A DNA stretch of 39,109 bases from Sphingobacteriia bacterium (GCA_011390575.1 JAABSE010000033.1:1-39109); one strand, 5' to 3'; positions 1-8,856 are shown, numbered from the stretch's first letter. Notes: a model not told the origin generated them from the sequence alone. Numbers and translations are program-made.

Positions 1-53
1 GTCATTTCGACCGGAGGGAGACCACGAAGTAGCAGCGAAGCTAAATCTCGAAA
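1..53. repeat. Dispersed intergenic repeat of the GTCATTTCGACC type (partial, at window edge)
   Basis: The first bases read GTCATTTCGACCGGAGGGAG and the element ends with AAATCTCGAAA. From memory, closely similar short sequences recur between genes in many Bacteroidota genomes. TTTCGA at 5-10 and TCGAAA at 48-53 form a short inverted repeat at its ends. It lies outside any gene, upstream of the large oxidoreductase, and may begin before the window. Only one copy is seen here, so the repeat call rests on recognition of the motif. Confidence 0.5.
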
Positions 54-220
54 GTTTTACCGGACACTACTGATTAAAATCAACTGTCAGCAAAATTAAG
101 AAAAGAAAGATTAATGCTTAGAAAAACATTGCCGGATCATACCTCCAAAACCTCTTCATAACCCGATATTTAGAATGATTTTAAATAGCGAAATACGGAT
201 TAAAAATTTGCCGAAAAAGC

Positions 221-228
221 TACCTTTG
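221..228 (+). promoter_or_regulatory. Bacteroidota-type -7 box (TACCTTTG) for the fused oxidoreductase
   Basis: TACCTTTG matches the TAnnTTTG consensus exactly. Transcription would start near 232 and give a leader of about 95 nt to the ATG at 328. No convincing TTG -33 element sits at the expected distance. A second near-match (AACCTTTG, 314-321) lies only 6 nt before the ATG and is less likely. The rest of 54-318 shows no gene. Confidence 0.4.
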
Positions 229-327
229 TCAATTGAAAGCCCTGCTATTCAGGCAAGAGAATCACGTTCTTTTCAGAAAATTATTACTAAGCTGTCAAAA
301 TTAGTTATAAAATAACCTTTGGTTTCC

Positions 328-3300
328 ATGCGCAAAATTTCTCAACACCCGATCCTTGATATCAAAACACCGGAAGAAACATCATTTATTTATAATGGCC
401 AAACGGTAAAAGGGGAAAAAGGCTTTACCATTGCAGCGGCTCTTCACCAGGCCGGGTATCCCATTCACAGTCATAGTTTAAAAAACCGAAGCCGCAGTCT
501 TGAATGTGGCATCGGCAAATGTGGAGCATGCGAAATGCTTGTGGATGGTGAAGTGCAAAGAATCTGCATAACCCTGTGTGATGATGTAAAACAGGTAGCT
601 GAAATTCCTCACGATTATGTGGCCGAAGCAACCCAATACCAGAAAAAAGAAGCCCTGAAAATATACAAAACCGAAGTGGTCATCGTGGGAGCCGGGCCTG
701 CAGGACTGGCCACACGGGAGATTCTCAACGAGCACGGAATCAGCAACATTGTTGTGGACAGCAATGCTGAAATCGGCGGTCAGTTTAATATGCAAACCCA
801 CCAGTTTTTCTTTTTTGAAAATGAAAAAAAATATGGTGGATTGAGAGGATTTGAAATCTCCAGTATGCTTGCCGGAGACAATCATGACGGGATTTTGCTT
901 GACTCTACCGTATGGGATATATTTGAGAATAAAAGAGTTGCAGCAAAAAACATCAAAACACGCGAAATTTATTATATCGACTGTGATTTCTTTGTTGTAG
1001 CTACCGGAGCAGTACCCTTTCTGCCTACCTTTCACAATGATGACCTGCCGGGAGTTTACACTGCAGCAGTTGTCCAGAAAATGATGAATACAGAACTTAC
1101 CCTGCTGGGAAAAAACATATTGACAGTAGGAGCAGGAAATATCGGATATCTTACTTCCTATCAACTTACCCAGGCAGGGGCAAAAGTAAAGGCAATAATC
1201 GAAGCCCAGGACCACGAAGGAGGATTTCCCGTGCAAGCCAACAGGGTTCGCAGGCTGGGGATTCCTGTTATGCTTTCGCATTTGATTCTGGAAGCCGTTC
1301 CCAATGACAAAGGGGATGGAGTAAAGGGCGCGGTGATAGCTGAAGCAGAAAACTTCAAAGCCATTCCCGGCACAGAGAAATTTATCGGGGGTATTGATGC
1401 CATTAACATTTGCACCGGTCTCATGCCCGACGACCTGCTACTGATAAAGGGACGTGAAATGTTTGGCCGCAAGTGCCTGGGTGCCGGAGATGCAGTGCGG
1501 ATTGGCGAAGGCACCAGTGCTGTGCTTAGAGGAAAGCAGGTTGCATATGAAATTCTTGATATCCAGCAAAAACCTTTCAATTACAACGATTTCCTTCGGG
1601 TCTCCAAGGAGTATATCGATTCGCAGCAACATCCTGAAAGGGTTATTGAAGAACCGTTTATGCCCGCTAAAGAAAGGATGCAAAAACCCTTTGTAATCAT
1701 TGACTGTCTCTACGGATTTGCCTGTAATCCCTGTGCTTTTGCCTGCAACTATGGCGCTATTACCAAATCATCCACCAGTACAGTTCCTCACATCGACTTT
1801 GACAAATGTGTAGGCTGCATGGACTGTGTATACCAGTGTCCCGGACTTGCCATCTTTGGCTATAATCTTTCCAAAGGAACATTCTTCCTGCCCATTGAGT
1901 TTGATATGAATGAAGGAGAAGAAGTGTTTCTGGTGGATAATAACGCCAATATTGTCGGCGAAGGGACCATTGCGAAGATTCTTCGCAAAAAGAACAAAAC
2001 CCACGTGGCAAGAGTAAAGGCAGAGGGAGAAATGAGCGATGAAGACAAACTGAAGGTAAGAGGCTTTATCATCAAAAAGGATTACCCTGAAAAGATTGAG
2101 ACTACCCCCCACAAAGAGTCCTTCATGAGCGACGTATTTATGTGCCATTGCGATGATGTAAGCCTTGATGAGGTGATGGACGTTGTGGGAGACAGAAAGT
2201 TTGTTTCGGTAGAAGAAATAAAACATACCACACACCTGGGCATGGGTCCCTGCCGCGGGAAAAGGTGTATACAGCGTTTAAAACAAAATCTGCGTCCCCG
2301 GGGAATCCGGCTCATTGGAAGCAGCACACCCCGGGCACCCATGTCAAACCAGATAGGAATGGGAGAAATGTACCCTTCTGATCATCACGAAAAAATCATC
2401 ACTTCTGTAATACAGGAAAAAAGGCCCGTTGTGGAAGTGAAAGCTTTTGTGGCAGGAGGAGGTATCGGAGGAAGTTCACTCTTCAGATTTCTTGCCGAAG
2501 AAGGATACGAGCCTGTAATGATAAACCATGGCTATGGCGGTTCATGGCGCAACATTGCAGGAGGCAGGCCGGTTTTCAGTCTTCCTGAGCTGACAGACAT
2601 TGCACGTCACAACCTGGAGTTGTTTGATGGACTTTCACACGAGTTCGACATTGACTTCAGGCTTATCAACTACGTAACCTTTGCACATGACGAAACCATG
2701 TTCAAAGCGCTGGAAGATTCCATGGCATGGCAGAAAGCAGTAATGCTAAACCCCTCTGAATTCAAAAAAGAGATATCTCCTTACTTCAACCCTTCTCAAA
2801 AGAAATACATCGCAGCACTCAAAACCAGCGAATGCTGGCAGGCAACTCCCGGAAAGGTTATTGAAGCTCTTCGCAAAAAAGGCGTAATCAATGGAGGAAC
2901 GTTGCTGGAGGACACAAAATTGATAGATGTGGAGAAACGGGGGGATAAATATATTGCCATCGTAAAAAACCATGAAGGCAAATATGTGGAATATCATACG
3001 CCTGTTTTCATCAATGCACTGGGTTCGGAGGGCGACAAATTTGCCAAATCCCTGGGTATAGAAACCGGGCTATACCCTGTAAAACACCAGGCGTTCATTA
3101 CCCGCCGCCTGCCCATGCTGGGCATTAACGGAAACCCGCTTGACATGCTCATCGACAGGCGCAACTATAAAGGTTTTTCGGCAGTTTACGGGCAACAGCT
3201 GGGTGAAACCGGACAGATTATCGGATGTGCTTCGCCATCTATTGAGCCTTACGAAACGGATAAAGACGTAAAAGTCAACTCCAAAGACTTTGCAGAAATC

Positions 3301-3561
3301 GTTTCTGAAATATTTGTGGACTGGATACCCGAAATGTCGGCAGCAGGTTTTCAGGCACTCTGGGCGGGTTACTATATCGAACCCCGAATGATTGTTGATG
3401 TCGAAAAAGGATTGTTCCTGGGCTTGCGTGGTCAAGGTTTTATGCTCGCCCAATACCTTGCCAAGCTATATGTAAATCAGCTTACAGGCAAAGATGTCCC
3501 TGCCTATTTCAACCGGTTGAAGATTGAAGGAGATGCTTTACTGGAAAAAGCTTTCAAGTAA
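328..3561 (+). CDS. Fused [2Fe-2S]/FAD-NAD(P)/4Fe-4S/BFD/DAO-type FAD oxidoreductase (amine or imino-acid dehydrogenase-like)
   Basis: One 1077-residue chain (numbers here count from the in-frame TTG at 319, three codons before the preferred ATG). Domains in order: a ferredoxin-like [2Fe-2S] domain (about 20-90) with CGIGKCGAC; a two-dinucleotide FAD/NAD(P) module (GAGPAG at 124-129, GAGNIG at 271-276); cysteine clusters C463/C469/C472/C476 and C497/C500/C503/C507, the second a classic CxxCxxCxxxCP 4Fe-4S motif; a BFD-like [2Fe-2S] segment (C609, C611, C645, C650); and a DAO-family FAD domain (GGGIGG, 713-718, to the end). The first part resembles the alpha subunits of sarcosine oxidase, octopine oxidase, HcnA/HcnB and dye-linked proline dehydrogenases, the last part their beta subunit (SoxB/HcnC-like). 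Family knowledge predicts oxidation of an amine or imino acid with electron flow to a carrier. Substrate is unknown. It is monocistronic here, with no transporter or catabolic gene beside it. Confidence 0.85.
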   Translation: MRKISQHPILDIKTPEETSFIYNGQTVKGEKGFTIAAALHQAGYPIHSHSLKNRSRSLECGIGKCGACEMLVDGEVQRICITLCDDVKQVAEIPHDYVAEATQYQKKEALKIYKTEVVIVGAGPAGLATREILNEHGISNIVVDSNAEIGGQFNMQTHQFFFFENEKKYGGLRGFEISSMLAGDNHDGILLDSTVWDIFENKRVAAKNIKTREIYYIDCDFFVVATGAVPFLPTFHNDDLPGVYTAAVVQKMMNTELTLLGKNILTVGAGNIGYLTSYQLTQAGAKVKAIIEAQDHEGGFPVQANRVRRLGIPVMLSHLILEAVPNDKGDGVKGAVIAEAENFKAIPGTEKFIGGIDAINICTGLMPDDLLLIKGREMFGRKCLGAGDAVRIGEGTSAVLRGKQVAYEILDIQQKPFNYNDFLRVSKEYIDSQQHPERVIEEPFMPAKERMQKPFVIIDCLYGFACNPCAFACNYGAITKSSTSTVPHIDFDKCVGCMDCVYQCPGLAIFGYNLSKGTFFLPIEFDMNEGEEVFLVDNNANIVGEGTIAKILRKKNKTHVARVKAEGEMSDEDKLKVRGFIIKKDYPEKIETTPHKESFMSDVFMCHCDDVSLDEVMDVVGDRKFVSVEEIKHTTHLGMGPCRGKRCIQRLKQNLRPRGIRLIGSSTPRAPMSNQIGMGEMYPSDHHEKIITSVIQEKRPVVEVKAFVAGGGIGGSSLFRFLAEEGYEPVMINHGYGGSWRNIAGGRPVFSLPELTDIARHNLELFDGLSHEFDIDFRLINYVTFAHDETMFKALEDSMAWQKAVMLNPSEFKKEISPYFNPSQKKYIAALKTSECWQATPGKVIEALRKKGVINGGTLLEDTKLIDVEKRGDKYIAIVKNHEGKYVEYHTPVFINALGSEGDKFAKSLGIETGLYPVKHQAFITRRLPMLGINGNPLDMLIDRRNYKGFSAVYGQQLGETGQIIGCASPSIEPYETDKDVKVNSKDFAEIVSEIFVDWIPEMSAAGFQALWAGYYIEPRMIVDVEKGLFLGLRGQGFMLAQYLAKLYVNQLTGKDVPAYFNRLKIEGDALLEKAFK

Positions 3562-3649
3562 ATTTCGGATTGCTTTCGAAGGCTAAAATCAGTCAAAAGC
3601 TGCCCGGTTTAAATTTGCAATTTAATTTTTTATTTTTCAACATTAGTTG

Positions 3650-3657
3650 TATCTTTG
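3650..3657 (+). promoter_or_regulatory. -7 box TATCTTTG for the DUF177-rpmF-plsX-fabH operon
   Basis: The octamer fits TAnnTTTG exactly and implies a transcript start near 3661. This decides the start of the next gene: a TTG at 3655 lies inside the box and cannot be the start of an mRNA made from it, so a TTG further on is favoured. A good -33 TTG is not seen. Confidence 0.5.
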
Positions 3658-3681
3658 CAGCCTTTGAAAAAAGAAAGTACT

Positions 3682-4230
3682 TTGAAAGCATTGAAACCTT
3701 TTAACATAGCATTTGTCGGGCTTTCCGGCGGCGAACATGAGTTCAGCTTTGAGCTTGACGATGAGTTTTTTGCCTGCTTTGACGACACAGAAATAGTCAA
3801 AGCTAAGCTCGCCGGTAAGTTGATCCTGAACAAAAAATCCAACATGCTTGACCTGGATTTCTATATCAGTGGTCAGGTTGAACTGGAGTGCGACAGATGT
3901 TTAGAACCCTTCTGGCATACATTGGATCTTCACAGGACGCTGTATGTAAAATTCGGGGATCGCCGGGAGGAGCAAAGTGACGAAGTAACAATTATTCCGG
4001 CAACAGAAAGTCATATCGACGTTGCCCAATATTTCTACGAATTTATTGCGCTTGGATTACCGGTTAAAAAAGTTCATGAAGATGATGAAACCGGCACCCC
4101 AAAATGTGATCCGGAGATTCTTAGCCAGCTGGAAAAGTATATGCATGGCAAGGGTAAAAAGGACAAAAATAAAGATGACAAACCATCAGATTCAAGATGG
4201 GACGCATTGAAAAATATCAAGTTTAATTAG
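3682..4230 (+). CDS. YceD/DUF177 family protein
   Basis: A 182-residue protein of the DUF177 (YceD) family, almost always encoded next to rpmF as here. The family is linked to 23S rRNA accumulation or ribosome assembly in other bacteria and plants; the biochemical role is not settled. The conserved CxxC (ECDRC) and the acidic, lysine-rich C-terminal tail are visible. There is no in-frame ATG near the 5' end. The TTG at 3682 gives the N-terminus MKALKPFNIAFVG and lies about 20 nt after the predicted transcript start; TTG codons at 3664 and 3691 are alternatives. rpmF follows after 29 nt, so the two are probably cotranscribed. Confidence 0.85.
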   Translation: MKALKPFNIAFVGLSGGEHEFSFELDDEFFACFDDTEIVKAKLAGKLILNKKSNMLDLDFYISGQVELECDRCLEPFWHTLDLHRTLYVKFGDRREEQSDEVTIIPATESHIDVAQYFYEFIALGLPVKKVHEDDETGTPKCDPEILSQLEKYMHGKGKKDKNKDDKPSDSRWDALKNIKFN

Positions 4231-4259
4231 AACATTCATTATTAATATTTGCTAAGATT

Positions 4260-4445
4260 ATGGCACATCCAAAGAGTAAAATATCCAAAACCCGCAGAGA
4301 TAAAAGACGTACTCACTACAAAGCTACCGAGCCTGCGCTTTCAGCATGCTCCAATTGTGGTGCAATCAAGCTTATGCACAGGGTATGCCCCGAGTGCGGT
4401 TATTACAGAGGACAGGTTGCTATTGAGAAAGCCGCTACAGTATAA
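4260..4445 (+). CDS. rpmF: 50S ribosomal protein bL32
   Basis: 61 residues, the normal length of L32. The basic N-terminus (MAHPKSKISKTRRDKRR) and a CxxC...CxxC zinc ribbon (CSNC, CPEC) identify it. It is a structural protein of the large ribosomal subunit, near the peptidyl transferase region. It stands between DUF177 and plsX, the usual arrangement that links ribosome and phospholipid/fatty-acid synthesis genes. Confidence 0.97.
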   Translation: MAHPKSKISKTRRDKRRTHYKATEPALSACSNCGAIKLMHRVCPECGYYRGQVAIEKAATV

Positions 4446-4549
4446 CACAGTGACTCATGGCATTATGCTTTATCGGTATCAGGATCCTAAGATTTTGTTA
4501 CCCTTTAATGCATTTCCTGAATTGTGGTTTAATAAAAATATCCGGATGA

Positions 4550-4578
4550 AACGAGCCATTTAAAATCAGTGGCTCGTT
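4550..4578 (+). promoter_or_regulatory. Perfect 9-bp hairpin between rpmF and plsX
   Basis: AACGAGCCA (4550-4558) pairs perfectly with TGGCTCGTT (4570-4578) around an 11-nt loop. No T-run follows, so it is not a standard Rho-independent terminator. It sits in the 164-nt spacer, 31 nt before the plsX start, where it could stabilise the rpmF mRNA end, mark processing or attenuate. The role is inference. Confidence 0.5.
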
Positions 4579-4609
4579 CCATGTGGCCTATTGAATTAAA
4601 TTTAGACAC

Positions 4610-5596
4610 ATGAAAATCGGTTTAGATGTAATGGGTGGTGATTACGCTCCTGACAGCATTATCAAGGGAGCCATTCTCGCCCGCAAGGAATTATCCGAAA
4701 AAGATCATCTGGTTCTTTTTGGTTTGGAGCAATCAATCGTGGCGAAGCTCAAAGAGCTGGGAGAAGACCCTTCCGGTTTTCAGATTGTCAATGCCACCGA
4801 AGTTATTAGCATGGGTGAACAACCCACCAGAGCCTTTACCCAAAAGCCCGACTCCAGCATTACCAAGGGCTTTCAATATCTCAAAGCAGGCAAAATTGAT
4901 TCTTTCGCAAGTGCAGGAAATACCGGCGCGATGCTCGTGGGATCTATTTACAGCGTTAACGTTGTGCAAGGTATTATCAGGCCTGCAACCACCTCTGTAT
5001 TACCCAAAGAAAACGGAGGGTTGGGTGTTCTGATTGATGTTGGAACCAATCCTGACAGCAAACCTGATGTTTTGTACCAGTTCGGGTTGCTGGGTTCTGT
5101 TTTTGCGGAGTTTGTTTATGGCATTGAAAAACCCAAAGTAGCCCTGCTCAACATTGGCGAAGAAGAAGAAAAAGGAAACCTTCTCACCCATTCAGCTTTC
5201 CGGCTGATGAAAGATACTTCAGACTATAATTTTATAGGAAACGTTGAAAGCCGTGACTTATTCAACGATAAAACAGATGTTATCGTATGCGATGGATTTA
5301 CCGGTAATATCGTTTTGAAGCAGGCAGAATCCATGTACAGGTTAATCAAGAAACGTGGAATACAGGATGAGTTTTTTGAGCGTATGAACTATGAAAACTA
5401 TGGAGGAACCCCTATTCTGGGAATCAATGGCACCGTTATTATAGGCCATGGAATATCCAACGACGTAGCCACAAAGAATATGATTCTTTTATCAAAAAGT
5501 GTTTACGAAGCCAAACTCGCAGAGAAGATCAATGCAAGAATGAGCAACTATTCAGAATCAAAAATATTTAATGAAAAGAACGACAGCAAAGCCTGA
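4610..5596 (+). CDS. plsX: Phosphate acyltransferase PlsX
   Basis: 328 residues, typical for PlsX. It makes acyl-phosphate from acyl-ACP and phosphate, the first step of the PlsX/PlsY route to phosphatidic acid, as a peripheral membrane enzyme. The N-terminal [11 protein letters not shown] signature, the SAGNTGAML segment near residue 101 and the [10 protein letters not shown] segment near 228 are all present. The ATG follows ACAC with no Shine-Dalgarno, as usual in this phylum. fabH starts 23 nt after its stop, so coupled expression is likely. Confidence 0.96.
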   Translation: MKIGLDVMGGDYAPDSIIKGAILARKELSEKDHLVLFGLEQSIVAKLKELGEDPSGFQIVNATEVISMGEQPTRAFTQKPDSSITKGFQYLKAGKIDSFASAGNTGAMLVGSIYSVNVVQGIIRPATTSVLPKENGGLGVLIDVGTNPDSKPDVLYQFGLLGSVFAEFVYGIEKPKVALLNIGEEEEKGNLLTHSAFRLMKDTSDYNFIGNVESRDLFNDKTDVIVCDGFTGNIVLKQAESMYRLIKKRGIQDEFFERMNYENYGGTPILGINGTVIIGHGISNDVATKNMILLSKSVYEAKLAEKINARMSNYSESKIFNEKNDSKA

Positions 5597-5619
5597 GTTC
5601 ATTTAATCTTTATGAATTT

Positions 5620-6618
5620 ATGACAAAAATAAGGGCAGCGATAACCGCTATTCATGGCTATGTTCCAGAGGATGTTCTCACCAATGCGGAACTGGAAAAA
5701 ATGGTCGACACCACTGATGAATGGATAACTACCCGCACAGGTATCAAGGAAAGAAGAATTTTAAAGGGAGAAGGAAAGGGTACCTCGGTAATGGGAGCAA
5801 AAGCGGTTCAGGGTCTGCTGGAGAAAAGCGGAACCAAGCCCGAAGAGGTTGATTTGCTGATTTGCTCTACGGTGACCCCCGACATGAAATTTCCTGCTAC
5901 CGCCAACCTTATTGCGCATAAAACCGGCATTAAAAATGCCTTCAACTTTGACACCAATGCTGCTTGTTCAGGATTTATTTACACACTTGTTACAGCAGCT
6001 CAATATGTGGAGTCAGGCAGGTATAAAAAAGTAATTGTGGTGGGAGCCGACAAAATGTCGTCTATCGTTGACTATACTGACCGGCAAACCTGTGTAATCT
6101 TTGGCGACGGAGCTGCAGCAGTGTTGCTTGAACCCACAGAAGAGGAAGCAGGCGTAATGGATCACATCTTTCAATCCGATGGCTGTGGTCATGTGCACCT
6201 GCATATGAAAGCCGGTGGATCAGCTTACCCTCCCACCCACGAAAATATTGACGCCCGTGAGCATTTCGTCTACCAGGAAGGTCAGGCAGTATTTAAGTTT
6301 GCTGTTAAAAACATGGCCGATGTGGCGGTAGAGGTAATAGAAAGAAATAACATGAAACCGGAAGACATTGCCTGGTTGGTGCCCCATCAGGCCAATATGC
6401 GCATCATCGAAGCTATTTCCAGAAGAAGTGGTATTCCCATGGAAAAAGTGATGATCAACATTCAGAAGTACGGCAACACCACCAACGCAACCATCCCGCT
6501 GTGCCTGTGGGAATGGGAAAACCGCCTGAAAAAAGGGGACAACGTGGTGCTGGCAGCCTTTGGTGGCGGATTTACATGGGGGGCAATATGGCTCAAATGG
6601 GCTTACGACCCTAAATAG
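5620..6618 (+). CDS. fabH: 3-oxoacyl-[ACP] synthase III (FabH)
   Basis: 332 residues. FabH condenses acetyl-CoA (or a branched primer) with malonyl-ACP to start fatty-acid synthesis. The Cys-His-Asn triad is visible: C116 in NAACSGF, H256 in VPHQAN, N286 in YGNTTNA. The glycine-rich end ([10 protein letters not shown]) is also typical. It closes the DUF177-rpmF-plsX-fabH operon; the convergent mazG-like gene ends 7 nt away, with no strong terminator between them. Confidence 0.96.
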   Translation: MTKIRAAITAIHGYVPEDVLTNAELEKMVDTTDEWITTRTGIKERRILKGEGKGTSVMGAKAVQGLLEKSGTKPEEVDLLICSTVTPDMKFPATANLIAHKTGIKNAFNFDTNAACSGFIYTLVTAAQYVESGRYKKVIVVGADKMSSIVDYTDRQTCVIFGDGAAAVLLEPTEEEAGVMDHIFQSDGCGHVHLHMKAGGSAYPPTHENIDAREHFVYQEGQAVFKFAVKNMADVAVEVIERNNMKPEDIAWLVPHQANMRIIEAISRRSGIPMEKVMINIQKYGNTTNATIPLCLWEWENRLKKGDNVVLAAFGGGFTWGAIWLKWAYDPK

Positions 6619-6625
6619 GGATCAG

Positions 6626-6955
6626 CTACTCTCTCAGCTTTTCGTTATTCTTATGCCGTGCACTATCCCGGCTTGTTTTCTTTTGTAGATTCTTCTCAAG
6701 AGCTCTGGTAAGATCTATGCCCGTTTGATTGGCTATGCAAATCAATACAAACAATACATCGGCCAGTTCGTCTGCCAAATCCTTATCCTGATCTGTATCC
6801 TTAAAAGATTGTTCTCCGTACCTGCGGGCTATTATGCGTGCCACTTCACCAACCTCCTCCGTGAGCATGGCCATGTTGGTAAGTTCGTTGAAATATCTTA
6901 CTCCGGTGGTATTTATCCACTCATCTACGATACGCTGGGCTTCTTTTATTTCCAT
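6626..6955 (-). CDS. MazG-like nucleotide pyrophosphohydrolase
   Basis: A 109-residue, all-helical single-domain member of the MazG superfamily. The metal-binding signature is seen as EEVGE (E33, E34, E37) plus ELADVLF (E63, D66). Such small proteins hydrolyse (d)NTPs or house-clean modified nucleotides, releasing pyrophosphate; the exact substrate cannot be told. The C-terminus is rich in basic residues. It is downstream of dtd with only a 6-nt gap, so the two are almost certainly one transcript. Confidence 0.9.
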   Translation of the reverse strand: MEIKEAQRIVDEWINTTGVRYFNELTNMAMLTEEVGEVARIIARRYGEQSFKDTDQDKDLADELADVLFVLICIANQTGIDLTRALEKNLQKKTSRDSARHKNNEKLRE

Positions 6956-6961
6956 TTCACG

Positions 6962-7414
6962 TTATTCTTTGTTTTTACTGTCAATGATGATGGTTACTGG
7001 CCCGTCGTTCACCAGTGAAACCTGCATCAGGGCTCCGAATACTCCTGTTTTTACATCCTTACCCAAAGAAGACGATAATACACGGGCAAATTCTTCATAA
7101 AGGGGGATGGCAGTTTCGGGTCGGGCAGCCCTGATATAAGAAGGGCGGTTTCCTTTTTTGGTGCTGGCGTGCAGGGTAAACTGACTTATTAACAATACCT
7201 CTCCTTCAATATCCTGAACAGATAAATTCATGACCCCTTCTGCGTCATCAAATACCCTCAGACGGGAAATCTTACCACAGAGCCACTCAATATCCTCTGC
7301 ACCATCCGACTCTTCTATTCCGAGCAAGACAAGTAAGCCCTTACCAATTTCTGCAGGTTCGTTGTTTTCTGTTGTTACCGATGCCTGTGTTACTCTTTGA
7401 ATGACAATTCGCAT
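6962..7414 (-). CDS. dtd: D-aminoacyl-tRNA deacylase
   Basis: 150 residues, the standard DTD length. It removes D-amino acids (and glycine) mischarged on tRNA. The catalytic SQFTL motif (77-81) and the second motif with the Gly-cisPro dipeptide (NDGPV, 136-140) are both present, and the N-terminus MRIVIQRV is canonical. Upstream lies the hairpin cluster that separates it from rsgA. The pairing with a mazG-like gene suggests a quality-control operon. Confidence 0.96.
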   Translation of the reverse strand: MRIVIQRVTQASVTTENNEPAEIGKGLLVLLGIEESDGAEDIEWLCGKISRLRVFDDAEGVMNLSVQDIEGEVLLISQFTLHASTKKGNRPSYIRAARPETAIPLYEEFARVLSSSLGKDVKTGVFGALMQVSLVNDGPVTIIIDSKNKE

Positions 7415-7470
7415 TTAAACAAAGAATTAAATGTTTATACTAGCAATGGGTCAGTCATACTCTATAATGA

Positions 7471-7578
7471 GGCTAAAGCCCCTTGTTCGATTAGACTTTC
7501 AAAACCGTCAGTTAAAACTGACGGCAATAGATAAGAGCATTGCTCTGTAATCCATTGCTGTTGACTTTAACCAATGGA
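7471..7578. repeat. Cluster of short hairpins, REP/REPIN-like
   Basis: Three inverted repeats stand in a row in the dtd-rsgA spacer: CCGTCAG/CTGACGG (within 7505-7524, nine potential pairs with a 2-nt centre), AGAGC-ATT-GCTCT (7534-7546), and TCCATTG/CAATGGA (7551-7557 with 7572-7578). A smaller GGCT/AGCC palindrome starts at 7471. The GTCAGTTAAAACTGAC core looks like extragenic palindromes associated with REP-type transposases; that is recognition, not proof. Read on the minus strand, the first hairpin is followed by TTTT and could terminate rsgA. Confidence 0.55.
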
Positions 7579-7592
7579 CAAGTTATTACAAT

Positions 7593-8513
7593 TCAGGCTC
7601 TTGTATCTTCGCCCGACAGAATATTCAGATAATTTACATAACGTCCGTAGCTAATCTCTCCGGATTCCACTTTCTCCTTAACGGCACAACCGGGTTCATG
7701 CGCATGGGTACAATTGTCAAATTTACATTGATTAAACAACTCGCGCATTTCGGGGAAATAATGACTCAATTCCCAGTCTTCGAAATCCACAAGCCCAAAT
7801 TCTTTGATTCCGGGTGTGTCTATAATAAAGCCTCCATGGGACAGGGGAAACATCTCGGCAAAAGTAGTAGTGTGTTTTCCCTTGAGGTGCACCAGTGAAA
7901 TCTGTGCCGTTTTTAAATCCAGCCCCGGCTCTATGGCATTGATAAGCGTAGACTTGCCTACCCCGGAGTGACCGGACAGCAGGGATGTTTTGTCCTTTAT
8001 CATCTCCCCGAAAGCATCGAGATTAATATTTTTCAATGCGCTTACTTTCAAACATTCATACCCCAAAGGGCTGTAAACGGAGATCAGTTCTTCCAGCAAA
8101 TCCAACTCAGCCTCCTCGTACAAATCAATTTTATTAAAAACAATACATGCCTTCACGCTATAGGCCTCACAATTGACAAGAAACCTGTCAATAAAACCGG
8201 TAGAAGTGCGGGGCACATACAATGTAGCTATTAAAATGGCCTGATCAAGATTGGCAGCTATAACCTGGCTCTTTCGGCTCAGGTTGGTTGATTTTCGAAT
8301 GATATGATTTTTCCGCTCAAGAATCTGGGTGATAATTCCGGTTTGTTGATCCGGCTCAGGAGAAATAACGACCTTATCGCCCACTGCAACAGGATTGGTG
8401 GCACGTGATCCTTCCATCTTGAATTTGCCTCTGAGACGGCAGTCAAGGATCTGTCCTTTTTCATCCAGCACTTTGTACCAGCTTCCGGTTGATTTAATAA
8501 CTGTTCCTGTCAA
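7593..8513 (-). CDS. rsgA: Ribosome small-subunit GTPase RsgA (YjeQ)
   Basis: 306 residues: N-terminal OB fold (1-70), circularly permuted GTPase with G4 (NKID, 127-130) before G1 (GHSGVGKST, 181-189) and G3 (DTPG, 232-235), then a zinc knuckle with C263, C268, H270 and C276. It checks late 30S maturation near the decoding centre. The start appears to be TTG: the first codons give MTGTVIKSTGSWY, which lines up with the usual RsgA N-terminus, and there is no in-frame ATG near. The start overlaps a perfect minus-strand TAATTTTG box (8518 to 8511), which would make the transcript begin inside the gene if used, so it may be coincidental. Confidence 0.95.
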   Translation of the reverse strand: MTGTVIKSTGSWYKVLDEKGQILDCRLRGKFKMEGSRATNPVAVGDKVVISPEPDQQTGIITQILERKNHIIRKSTNLSRKSQVIAANLDQAILIATLYVPRTSTGFIDRFLVNCEAYSVKACIVFNKIDLYEEAELDLLEELISVYSPLGYECLKVSALKNINLDAFGEMIKDKTSLLSGHSGVGKSTLINAIEPGLDLKTAQISLVHLKGKHTTTFAEMFPLSHGGFIIDTPGIKEFGLVDFEDWELSHYFPEMRELFNQCKFDNCTHAHEPGCAVKEKVESGEISYGRYVNYLNILSGEDTRA

Positions 8514-8635
8514 AATTACTATTGGGTTATGGGGTAGTTGAGTAACAAAAAAATAAAATTAGGAAAAATATACAAAACATCTGCACCAATCGGCGCGTTT
8601 TTAGTTCGTGAATCCTGGTTTTTATGGCAATACTG

Positions 8636-8706
8636 CTAATTTAGTGGAAATGACTATATTTTGATAATAAATCAGATGCAGTTCATCGGCAGACGGATGG
8701 CGGAAG
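8636..8706. repeat. Dispersed repeat, copy 1 (second copy at right window edge)
   Basis: This 71-bp stretch aligns without gaps to 39031-39101 with 9 differences by my count. The core ACTATATTTTGATAATAAAT is identical in both. In this copy, TTTAGTGGAAA (8640-8650) is matched by its exact reverse complement TTTCCACTAAA at 8769-8779, giving a possible 140-bp unit with 11-bp inverted ends, like a small MITE. The remainder of 8514-8942 holds a promoter box and no convincing gene. Confidence 0.75.
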
Positions 8707-8856
8707 AGAATGTACTTCTGTCTCCGGTTTTCTGTCTATACCAATTGTATCAATGCAACTTGTATTTCTTTCCACTAAAGTTACAGAAGAACCATTTTTA
8801 TTAACTTCAGGCAAAGGTAAATAAAACATAAGCGAAATTGAATGGCAAGCTTTTTT

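Noticed and set aside
314..328. Leaderless start for the large oxidoreductase from AACCTTTG
   Set aside because: Not an exact TAnnTTTG; an exact box exists at 221-228.
3655..3681. TTG at 3655 as start of the DUF177 gene
   Set aside because: It lies inside the -7 box; the family N-terminus fits the TTG at 3682 better.
4249..4563. 104-codon open frame overlapping rpmF
   Set aside because: It runs in another frame across the certain rpmF gene and its 3' part has no protein-like features.
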